A DNA stretch of 7,953 nucleotides from Burkholderiales bacterium. Lineage in GTDB: Bacteria; Pseudomonadota; Gammaproteobacteria; Burkholderiales; UBA11063. The position numbers and the translations under genes were made by a program. The DNA lies in the NCBI GenBank assembly GCA_026461645.1, contig JAPJMP010000206.1, positions 1 to 7,953 on the forward strand, written 5' to 3'. The notes beneath the pieces were generated by a model that saw only the letters and a list, made by a program, of their open reading frames with translations, was not told the DNA's origin and made no database searches. Positions 1-7,500 of this stretch are shown piece after piece. Numbering within the stretch: the stretch's first letter is position 1; each line of letters starts with the position of its first letter.

Positions 1-1
1 G

Positions 2-679
2 TTTAGTTGTGTTGAATATGGAATGAATAATTGGTTTGCAATTAGGCAAGTAGTTATAACTGGTAATATGGTTCATATTAATCCCAATGATTTAAAGGAT
101 GTGGCACAAAATAGAGCGAAGGGTAATTTATTTACAATAAATATTAACTATTTACAAAATTATTTCAAAGCAGTTCCATGGGTGCAAAATGCTGTTGTAT
201 CAAGAGAGTTTCCTAATTCTCTCAGTGTTGAAATTACTGAATATCAAGCAGTTGCAAAATTTGCGAATAAGGGACTAATTGCTCCGGATGGCAATGTGTT
301 TTTAGGTAGTTCAAATAATGAAAGTTTACCAATATTTTATACTGCAGCACAGAATGTAAGTGAGGCTCTTGATGATAATCAATTAATCAATGAGACATTT
401 AAGGATAAGGGAGTTAAGGTGGTTAGTTTAACTCTAAATGGTTATGGATTAACTAAAGTTGAATTATCGAATCAATTACACTTAATTATTTGCGGTAATC
501 CATTTAATAGAGAAATAAACCTGCTGCATGCATATTGGGATAAACTGTATAAAATTAACCCACAATTGAATTATGTCAATATGTGTTATAAAAATGCTAT
601 GGCGATTAATCAAATAAGTCGATTAAATGCTTCAAGTCCAGCAATAAATAAAAAAATGAAACGGAGTGCAAATAAATGA
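2..679 (+). CDS. ftsQ: Cell division protein FtsQ, 5'-truncated by the window edge
   Basis: FtsQ is a single-pass inner-membrane protein whose periplasmic part joins FtsB and FtsL and links early and late divisome proteins. The frame is open from base 2 with no stop, so the ATG at 23 is probably internal; the cytoplasmic tail and membrane helix lie upstream. Numbering from that ATG, residues 5-15 (FAIRQVVITGN) begin the POTRA domain. It continues through FTININYLQNYF and the family-typical VPWVQNAVVSREFPNSLSVE (51-70), then ITEYQAVAKF. The beta domain follows and ends near YVNMCYKNAMAI (184-195). A basic Lys/Arg tail finishes the protein. The stop overlaps the ftsA start (ATGA), as expected in a dcw cluster. 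Identity rests on the POTRA pattern and position before ftsA; overall similarity to well-known FtsQ proteins is low, as is usual in this family. Confidence 0.9.
   Translation, partial: FSCVEYGMNNWFAIRQVVITGNMVHINPNDLKDVAQNRAKGNLFTININYLQNYFKAVPWVQNAVVSREFPNSLSVEITEYQAVAKFANKGLIAPDGNVFLGSSNNESLPIFYTAAQNVSEALDDNQLINETFKDKGVKVVSLTLNGYGLTKVELSNQLHLIICGNPFNREINLLHAYWDKLYKINPQLNYVNMCYKNAMAINQISRLNASSPAINKKMKRSANK
663..666 (+). promoter_or_regulatory. Shine-Dalgarno site of ftsA
   Basis: GGAG lies inside the last codons of ftsQ, 9 bases before the ATG at 676. It supports the ATG that overlaps the ftsQ stop as the real ftsA start and suggests translational coupling of the two genes. Confidence 0.7.
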
Positions 680-1923
680 AAAGTCAGATGATTTATAGTT
701 TAGATATTGGTAGTTCTAAGATTGTTGCATTAGTTGGATCGATAAATAAAGATGGTTTTGAAATACACGGAATTAGTAATTATTATTATGTAACCAATAA
801 CAAGGTTAATGATTTTGCTTGTATTAATAATGGCGTAATTTGCGATTTAGAAGTGATTGTGCAAAAGTCGCAGCAAGTGCTCGATGAGGCAAGAATTAAA
901 GCTGATTGTTCTTTTGGTGGAGTTATTTTAAATTTTGCTGGTGCTAGTTTATTAAATAAATATTCTAATTATGAAATTAGTTTAAATAATCAAAGTGTAA
1001 CTGCTGATATTATTCAAAAACTAATTGATACTGCAAAGCAAATCAATTATCCTTCGAGTTATGAAATATTAGATTTTGAGGTTCAAGAATATGTGTTAGA
1101 TAATGAAAATTATACCATTAATCCAATTCATTTAACTGCAGCTAAAATTCAATCTAATATTAATTTGTTTTTTGGTAATGTAGGACAAATAAACAATCTT
1201 AAAAATGTTATGCGCTATACTAGTTATGAATTAGCTAAAATTGTTCCAGCGGGAATATTATCAGGACTAGCTGTGTTAAACCATGAAGAAAAGGAATTAG
1301 GCTGCTGCCTAATTGATATTGGGGCTGGGACTACTGATGTAGTTATTTATGAAAATGGTTTTATTCGTTATTTGTGTTCAATTCCTTTTGGTGGCGAAAC
1401 AATTACACGTGATGTAGCTGCAGCATTAAAAATTTCACGCAATTTGGCTGAAGATATCAAATTGAAATATGGCAGTTTGAGATATGCTAATGGTGGTACA
1501 GTGACACATAAATTTAATGAGGGAATTTCAATTACTGATCATCGTGGAATTAATACCTCAGTTTCGCGTAAGTTATTGATTGATGTCATCTCAAAACGGG
1601 TAAAAGATATTTTATCTACAGTGAAATCAACTTTAATCGATAAAAAAATATATGATATAATAAAATCTGGGATTGTTATAACTGGTGGAAGTAGCGCACT
1701 AGTGAGTTTAGAAGATTTTGCCAAACAAACCTTTGATTTGCCAACTAGAATTGGCGTGCCAAATTATTCGGGTAATTTCTCTGAAATAATTATGTCGCCT
1801 AAATATTCCACAAGCATTGGAGCATTATATTTTGCGCAACAATATATGCAAAATGAAATAAATAATACATATAATAAATCTAGTAATGGTGTGTTAGGTA
1901 AATTAAAAAAAATATTTAAATAA
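676..1923 (+). CDS. ftsA: Cell division protein FtsA, actin-like membrane anchor of the Z ring
   Basis: FtsA is an actin-fold ATPase on the cytoplasmic face of the inner membrane that tethers FtsZ and recruits later divisome proteins. The 415 residues match the usual length (about 420 in E. coli). The phosphate 1 loop is SLDIGSSKIVALVG (8-21), phosphate 2 is CLIDIGAGTTDVVIYENG (211-228), and the adenosine loop is GIVITGGSSAL (332-342). The 1C domain characteristic of FtsA lies roughly between 80 and 165. The last 12 residues (NGVLGKLKKIFK) form a basic amphipathic helix that fits the membrane-targeting sequence. The N-terminal region is unusual: where E. coli has SRGMDKGGVNDLE, this protein has a loop about 8 residues longer (near 33-52) without the SRGMxKG pattern. 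The start overlaps the ftsQ stop by 4 bases, and a 40-base gap precedes ftsZ. Confidence 0.96.
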   Translation: MKSQMIYSLDIGSSKIVALVGSINKDGFEIHGISNYYYVTNNKVNDFACINNGVICDLEVIVQKSQQVLDEARIKADCSFGGVILNFAGASLLNKYSNYEISLNNQSVTADIIQKLIDTAKQINYPSSYEILDFEVQEYVLDNENYTINPIHLTAAKIQSNINLFFGNVGQINNLKNVMRYTSYELAKIVPAGILSGLAVLNHEEKELGCCLIDIGAGTTDVVIYENGFIRYLCSIPFGGETITRDVAAALKISRNLAEDIKLKYGSLRYANGGTVTHKFNEGISITDHRGINTSVSRKLLIDVISKRVKDILSTVKSTLIDKKIYDIIKSGIVITGGSSALVSLEDFAKQTFDLPTRIGVPNYSGNFSEIIMSPKYSTSIGALYFAQQYMQNEINNTYNKSSNGVLGKLKKIFK

Positions 1924-1953
1924 AGTAGCTATTAATGATTAAATTTTTCAATT

Positions 1954-1959
1954 AGGAAG
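1954..1959 (+). promoter_or_regulatory. Shine-Dalgarno site of ftsZ
   Basis: AGGAAG sits in the 40-base ftsA-ftsZ gap; its AGGA core is 6 bases from the ATG at 1964. The rest of the gap (1924-1953) is A+T-rich, with no clear hairpin or operator. Confidence 0.7.
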
Positions 1960-1963
1960 TATA

Positions 1964-3154
1964 ATGGAAAAACAAATTGATTTAACTGAACAAAACTACA
2001 ATCCAGATTTGCAAGAAGTAATGACACATGTAGGTGAGGTTATTAAAGTTATTGGGGTTGGTGGCGGCGGATGTAATGCAATTGATAACATGATAGCTAG
2101 CAATATTAAAACAGTTGAATTTATATGTGCTAATACTGATTCTAAAGCATTAAGCAAAAATAAAGCGCATCATTTACTACGTTTAGGTAATCGCTTAACT
2201 AGAGGCCTTGGTGCTGGCAGTAAACCTGATGTTGGAAAAAAGGCAGCGTTGGAGGATAGAGAAAAAATCACTAGTGTCCTACAAGGTACGGATATGTTAT
2301 TTATTGCATCAGGAATGGGTGGTGGTACTGGCACTGGAGCTGCCCCGGTTATAGCTGAAATTGCACGTGATTTAGGCATATTAACTGTAGGGGTGGTAAC
2401 AAAGCCCTTTGATTATGAGGGTGAAAAAAGAAAAAAAGTTGCCGATGAAGGAATTGTTGAATTAAGAAAATATGTAGATTCATTAATTGTATTGCCGAAT
2501 GAAAAATTACTCTCAGAATTAGACCCTGAAGTTTCAATGCGCGAAGCATTCATTGCTGCAGATAATGTACTAAAAGGCGCTATACTTGGGATAACCGAAG
2601 TAATAAAAACGCCTGGAGTAATCAGTTTAGATTTTGCCGATATTAAAACGGTAATGTCAGGTCGTGGTTTAGCTATGATGGGTTCATCATCAGCTTCGTC
2701 AGAGAATTCAGCAGAGCGGGCACGTGAAGCAGCTGAAAAAGCAATATTCAGTCCATTATTAGATGATGTGTCATTAGATGGAGCTAAAGGTGTATTAGTT
2801 AATATTTCCTCTGCACCTGGAGCATTAAAAATGAAAGAATATAATGATATTCTAGGTATAATTAAATCGCATATTCATCCTGAAGCTGATTTTAAATCAG
2901 GCATGGCAGAAATAGCAGATTTACCTGAGAATGAAATTAGAGTTACAGTTATTGCTACTGGTTTAAGTGATCTTAAAACAAGTGAATCTAATTTTGCTTT
3001 TGGTAAAGAAGCTACGCAAAATAGTATTGAAGATGAATTTAGTGCTGCATCAAATGAGGCTCAAACAGAAGAAAAAACAGATGATCCATTTAGTAGTAAT
3101 TTTGCTAAATCATCTTTTTCAACACCGTCATTTTTTAGGAGAAATCGTTCTTGA
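1964..3154 (+). CDS. ftsZ: Cell division protein FtsZ, tubulin-like GTPase
   Basis: FtsZ polymerises with GTP into the cytoplasmic Z ring that sets the division site. The 396 residues are normal in length. The globular domain opens with VIKVIGVGGGGCNAIDNMI (27-45). The tubulin signature GGGTGTG is at 119-125, followed by AAPVIAEIARDLGIL and VVTKPFDYEG. The C-terminal subdomain runs through LDGAKGVLVNIS (271-282) to RVTVIATGL (326-334). A Ser-, Asn- and Glu-rich linker then leads to a C-terminal peptide. Two sites differ from the common pattern. The T7 loop reads SLDFADIKTVM (221-231), with Ser221 for the usual Asn, while the catalytic Asp223 and Asp226 are kept. The terminal peptide reads STPSFFRRNRS, where many proteobacteria have DIPAFLR plus a basic tail. 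The stop overlaps the lpxC start by 4 bases, and the two Arg codons at 392-393 supply the lpxC ribosome site. Confidence 0.98.
   Translation: MEKQIDLTEQNYNPDLQEVMTHVGEVIKVIGVGGGGCNAIDNMIASNIKTVEFICANTDSKALSKNKAHHLLRLGNRLTRGLGAGSKPDVGKKAALEDREKITSVLQGTDMLFIASGMGGGTGTGAAPVIAEIARDLGILTVGVVTKPFDYEGEKRKKVADEGIVELRKYVDSLIVLPNEKLLSELDPEVSMREAFIAADNVLKGAILGITEVIKTPGVISLDFADIKTVMSGRGLAMMGSSSASSENSAERAREAAEKAIFSPLLDDVSLDGAKGVLVNISSAPGALKMKEYNDILGIIKSHIHPEADFKSGMAEIADLPENEIRVTVIATGLSDLKTSESNFAFGKEATQNSIEDEFSAASNEAQTEEKTDDPFSSNFAKSSFSTPSFFRRNRS
3137..3141 (+). promoter_or_regulatory. Shine-Dalgarno site of lpxC, inside the ftsZ coding end
   Basis: AGGAG lies 9 bases before the TTG at 3151 and is read in ftsZ as parts of the consecutive Arg codons agg and aga (Arg392, Arg393). 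It is the strongest evidence at DNA level for the TTG start of lpxC. Confidence 0.8.
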
Positions 3155-4056
3155 TTTATCAAAGAACAATTGCTAAAACCGTTACTGTGACAGGAGTGGG
3201 GTTACACTCTGGTTTTAGAGTAAATTTAACTTTAAAACCAGCTGGAGTTAATAAAGGAATTGTATTTATTCGCACTGATCTGGAAGATAAACCAAGTGTG
3301 CCATGTCAACCATTTTTAGTTAATGATACTCGATTATCTTCAACATTAATTAATGAGAATAAAGTGCGTGTGGCAACTGTAGAACATTTAATGTCTGCAT
3401 TAGCATGCTACGGCGTTGATAATATTATAGTTGAATTGTCAGCTCCTGAGGTGCCAATTATGGATGGTTCATCTAACTCATTTTTATATTTATTAAATGA
3501 AGCTGGCATTGTTGAGCAAGAGGCTAAAAAAAAGTATATTAAGATTTTGCAGCCGCAAGAAATAATTGAACCTGATAAATGGGTGAAATTAATTCCTTTT
3601 GATGGTTTTAAATTAAAATTTTCAATTCGCTATGATCACCCATTATTTAAACCCGAATGGAGTGAATATGCGGTTGATTTTTCTAAACATTCATATATTA
3701 GTGAAATTTCTCGAGCACGCACTTTTGCCTTTATGTATGAAATAGAAAATATTCATAAAAATGGGCTAGGTCGTGGTGGGAATTTAAATAATGCGATAGT
3801 AATTGACGATGATACAGTATTAAATAAAGGTGGATTAAGGTTTAATGATGAATTTGTCCGTCATAAAATTTTGGATGCGATTGGCGATATGTATATTGCT
3901 GGGCATCAAATAATTGGGGCTTTTGAAGGTTTTAAATCAGGTCATGCCATTAATAATAAATTATTACGGCAATTAATGAATAATAAAGATGCTTGGACTT
4001 ATGTGGAATTTGATAATGAAGACGATGTGCCCAATAGTTTTCATTATGTTGCTTAG
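3151..4056 (+). CDS. lpxC: UDP-3-O-acyl-N-acetylglucosamine deacetylase LpxC (TTG start)
   Basis: LpxC is the zinc amidase that removes the acetyl group from UDP-3-O-acyl-GlcNAc, the committed step of lipid A synthesis in the cytoplasm. The 301 residues are close to the 305 of E. coli. With translation starting at the TTG, the key residues fall at the E. coli numbers: His19 in GVGLHSG, the TVEHL motif with Glu78 and zinc ligand His79, Thr191, and FVRHKILDAIGD with zinc ligands His238 and Asp242 and Lys239. His265 is in SGHAINN. APEVPIMDGSS (98-108) is also typical. The active site is therefore complete and the start well supported. The TTGA overlap with ftsZ and the buried AGGAG imply that translation depends on ftsZ. 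In E. coli LpxC abundance is controlled by FtsH proteolysis; no matching degron can be judged here. Confidence 0.98.
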   Translation: MIYQRTIAKTVTVTGVGLHSGFRVNLTLKPAGVNKGIVFIRTDLEDKPSVPCQPFLVNDTRLSSTLINENKVRVATVEHLMSALACYGVDNIIVELSAPEVPIMDGSSNSFLYLLNEAGIVEQEAKKKYIKILQPQEIIEPDKWVKLIPFDGFKLKFSIRYDHPLFKPEWSEYAVDFSKHSYISEISRARTFAFMYEIENIHKNGLGRGGNLNNAIVIDDDTVLNKGGLRFNDEFVRHKILDAIGDMYIAGHQIIGAFEGFKSGHAINNKLLRQLMNNKDAWTYVEFDNEDDVPNSFHYVA

Positions 4057-4070
4057 TCGTTAATTTATTT

Positions 4071-4075
4071 GAGGT
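4071..4075 (+). promoter_or_regulatory. Shine-Dalgarno site of the HIT-family gene
   Basis: GAGGT stands 8 bases before the TTG at 4084 in the 27-base gap after lpxC. The frame upstream is closed by the TAG at 4075, and the next in-frame ATG lies inside the HIT domain, so this site fixes TTG as the start. Confidence 0.8.
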
Positions 4076-4083
4076 AGTTAGCG

Positions 4084-4512
4084 TTGAATATTAATTGCTT
4101 ATTATGTGACCAAGTTGGTGGGCAATTAATAACTACAACTAAATTATTTCGCTTAGTATTAGTTAATGATGAAAATTATCCGGGTTACATAAGATTAATT
4201 TTAAATCAACATCATAAAGAATTAACTGACATTGCATACAACGATGCTTTACTGCTATTTACAGCTTTGTATCGCATCGAAACAGCTATGCGTAAAGTTA
4301 TGCAACCGGATAAAGTAAACATAGTGTCTTTAGGTAATGTGGTTATGCACGCACATTGGCATATTATTCCACGTTTTATTAATGATCTGCATTTTCCTAA
4401 TTCTACTTTTGGATTAGTTACACATTCTGATTATAAAGTAGATAAAACAATAATCAATCGGCAACAACAATTAATTAAAGAGTTACAATCACTTAGCTGG
4501 GATATAACTTAG
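4084..4512 (+). CDS. HIT-family nucleotide hydrolase/transferase (TTG start)
   Basis: This is a small cytoplasmic protein (142 residues) of the histidine triad superfamily, whose members cleave or transfer nucleotides from phosphoanhydride or phosphoramidate substrates such as Ap4A or AMP-lysine. The triad is HAHWHII (His89, His91, His93), with His93 the expected nucleophile. The start CLLC (Cys5, Cys8), with His43 in NQHHKELTD and probably His89, fits the structural zinc site of many HIT proteins. NYPGYIRLILNQHHKELTD and PDKVNIVSLGN (75-85) match the pattern I recall for betaproteobacterial HIT proteins. Without the TTG start the CxxC would be lost. The gene is 27 bases after lpxC and 48 before dnaE, probably in the same transcript. 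Its substrate cannot be told from the sequence, so no symbol is given. Confidence 0.92.
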   Translation: MNINCLLCDQVGGQLITTTKLFRLVLVNDENYPGYIRLILNQHHKELTDIAYNDALLLFTALYRIETAMRKVMQPDKVNIVSLGNVVMHAHWHIIPRFINDLHFPNSTFGLVTHSDYKVDKTIINRQQQLIKELQSLSWDIT

Positions 4513-4517
4513 ATATA

Positions 4518-4533
4518 AAACTAGTAATAGTTT
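4518..4533 (+). repeat. Small inverted repeat in the HIT-dnaE gap
   Basis: AAACTA, a GTAA loop, then TAGTTT form a perfect 6-bp stem. The stem has a single G-C pair and no T tract follows, so it is a poor candidate for an intrinsic terminator. It may be chance in such A+T-rich DNA. The gap (4513-4560) holds no other clear signal; TATAAA at 4514-4519 lacks a convincing -35 box. Confidence 0.3.
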
Positions 4534-4560
4534 AAATAATTTATTAAAGCAAAAATAATT

Positions 4561-7500
4561 ATGCAACATTTTGTTCACTTAAGGCTACATACTGAATATT
4601 CGGTAACTGATGGTATTTTAAGAATTAAGGATATTATTAAATTAGCACAAAACGATCAGATGCTATCTATCGCAATCACAGATTTACATAATATGTTTGC
4701 CTTAATAAAATTTTTTACTGCGGCTCGCGAGAACGGAATCAAACCTATCATTGGTTGTGAATTAAATGTTAATAATCAAGATAATTTAAATTATAAAATT
4801 ATAATTTTAGTGAAAAATAATAGTGGATATACTGAGTTATGTGATTTAATTACGCGCTCCTATGTACAAAATAAAATAAATGAAACGCCATATATAAAAG
4901 AGGAATGGTTATTAGGAAGCAAATGGCAAAATTTAATTGTTTTATCTGGTGGTTTAGCTGGTGATATCGCAGCTTTAGTTATAGCAAATAGATCTAAGTT
5001 AGCTTTAGATAAGGCTAAGCTATGGCAACAAGCATTTCCTGATAGTTATTATCTGGAGCTACAGCGCATCAATAACGAGTATACTAATTTAGTTATTGAT
5101 GAATCACTTAATATAGCTGACAAGCTAGCTATTCCGGTTGTGGCAACACATCCAATTCAATTTGCGCAAACTAAAGATTTCGAAGCACATGAAGTAAGGG
5201 TTTGTATCGCTTCTGGCGAGTTGTTAGATGATCAAAATCGACAAGTTAAATTTACTGCAGATCAATATTTTTTAACGCAACAAGGAATGATCGATTTATT
5301 TTCTGATATTCCAAGTAGTATTACCAATTCAATTGAGATCGCAAAAAAATGTAATTTTGAAATAACATTAGGCAAATATTTTTTACCTAACTTTACTACT
5401 CCTAACGATAGTGAATTAAAAGATTATTTATCTGTTTTAGCAAATGAGGGATTAAATAAAAGATTAGATGAAATATTTGACAACGCTCAAGATAGGCTCA
5501 AGCAGCAACAAAAATATAAAGAACGGTTAGAAGTTGAAATTGAAACAATTGTTCAAATGGGTTTTCCCGGCTATTTTCTAATTGTTGCTGATTTTATTAA
5601 TTGGGCTAAAGTGAATGATATTCCGGTTGGCCCCGGGCGTGGCTCTGGTGCCGGTTCTCTAGTTGCCTTTGCTTTAGGGATTACTGATTTAGATCCATTA
5701 CAGTACAATCTTATTTTCGAAAGATTTTTAAATCCAGAACGGGTATCGATGCCAGATTTTGATATTGATTTCTGCCAAGATAAGCGTGAATTAGTTATTG
5801 ATTATGTTAAACATAAATATGGACTAGATGCGGTTGCGCAGATTGCTACATTTGGTACTATGTCATCGCGAGCAGTAATTAAAGATGTTGGTAGAACTTT
5901 GGCTATACCATATTGGTTATGTGATTCAATTTCTAAATTAATTTTGAATACGCCGGCAAAAAGCTATTCGTTGCAAGAGGCGTACACTCAATTTGGTGAT
6001 TTAAAAGAAAAAATTGATAATGCTGATGAAGATGTACTACGTTTATGGGAAATGTCATTACAATTAGAAGATTTAACGCGAAATATCGGTAAACATGCAG
6101 CTGGGGTATTAATTGCCCCAAGTAAATTAACTAATTTTTGTCCCTTATATTTAGCCGATGGTATGCAAACTTCTCAATTTGATAAAGATGATGTAGAACA
6201 GGTGGGGTTAGTTAAATTTGATTTTCTTGGGCTAAGAAATCTAACCACATTAAAAGATGCTGTGAAAAATATTTATCAATTGCATAATGTTGCAGTTAAA
6301 TTATCAAATTATAATTTTACCGATAGTAAAACTTATAAACTACTACAAGATGGCAATACGCATGCGGTTTTTCAGCTTGAGTCTAGAGGCATGAGACGTG
6401 TACTAGTTAAACTTGAACCAGATAATTTTGAAGAAATAATTGCTCTGTTGGCATTATATCGGCCAGGTCCGTTAGGTTCTGGAATGGTTGATGATTTTGT
6501 TAAGCGCAAAAAAGGGGAACAAGAAGTTAATTATTTCCACCCGGATTTAAAAAATTGCTTGGAACCAACTTATGGAGTCATTGTTTATCAAGAGCAAGTA
6601 ATGCAAATTTCGCAAATTATTGGTGGTTATTCATTAGGTGGGGCAGATTTGTTAAGACGTGCCATGGGTAAGAAAAAACCTGAGGAAATGAAAAAACATA
6701 AAGACACTTTTATTGAAGGAGCAGTGAATAAGGGGTATACTGCCGATTTAGCCGAGAATCTTTTTGATCTAATGGCAAAATTTGCTGAATATGGCTTTAA
6801 TAAATCACACAGTGCAGCTTATGCAGTGATCTCCTATCATACCGCTTATTTAAAAGCTCATTATCCCGGTTCTTTTTTAGCCGCAACCATGTCTTCAGAA
6901 TTAAATAATACTGATAAATTATATGAATTATATCAAGATTGTTTAGATAATAATATTACAGTTTTGCCACCGGATATAAACAAGTCAGAATATGTATTTA
7001 CCCCATTAGATGAGAATAATATTCGTTATGCATTAGGTGCAATTAAAGGCGTGGGGCAACATGTGGCGCAATTGATTATTCAAGAACGCCAGAAAAATGG
7101 CGAATATACAAGTTTTGTTGATTTTGTTACGCGTACATTTAAAACTATGGTAAATAAAAAAACGCTTGAAGGTTTAATTAAATCTGGGGCGTTTGATTTA
7201 ATTGAGGCTAATCGCGCTCAATTACTAGGTAACTTAGCGAGAATAATTGAACGAATAGAGCAAAAGAGAGAGCAGGAAAACCAAGCTTCGTTATTTGATG
7301 ATTTTATTAATGATGATAATAATACTAATTTAAATATCGAGATTAAATTAGATGATGTTCCAGCATGGGGTTTAAAGCAGCAGTTGGTTATGGAGAAACA
7401 GGCATTGGGATATTATCTCAGTGGCAGTCTATTTGATGAGTACAAAGATATTGTTAAAAAATTAGGTATTGATTCCTTATCCAAGTATTCATTAGAAAAT

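Noticed and set aside
23..25. ATG at 23 as the true ftsQ start
   Set aside because: The frame is open upstream, the ATG falls just before the POTRA domain, and starting here would remove the membrane anchor that FtsQ needs.
1870..1875. TATAAT near the end of ftsA as an internal ftsZ promoter
   Set aside because: The best -35 at 17-base spacing (TGCAAA, 1847-1852) matches only 3 of 6 bases, and such boxes are frequent by chance in this A+T-rich sequence.
1960..1965. TATAAT at the ftsZ start codon as a -10 promoter box
   Set aside because: It overlaps the ATG, so a transcript from it would lack the ribosome site, and no -35 box lies at the right spacing.
1539..2549. Minus-strand open frames opposite ftsA and ftsZ
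   Set aside because: They are short, have no recognisable domain, and lie wholly opposite strongly conserved genes.
2967..3176. Plus-strand frame overlapping the ftsZ tail and lpxC start
   Set aside because: It is an out-of-frame reading of the A+T-rich ftsZ linker, giving a Leu/Lys/Gln-rich product without family features.
4681..5163. Active PHP proofreading or phosphatase site in DnaE
   Set aside because: The motifs HLRLHTEYS, ITDLHN and ATHPIQF lack several metal ligands of active PHP domains, as in E. coli DnaE, which relies on a separate epsilon subunit.
5933..6121. Minus-strand frame opposite dnaE
   Set aside because: It lies entirely opposite the conserved DnaE polymerase core, and no ribosome site or motif supports it.
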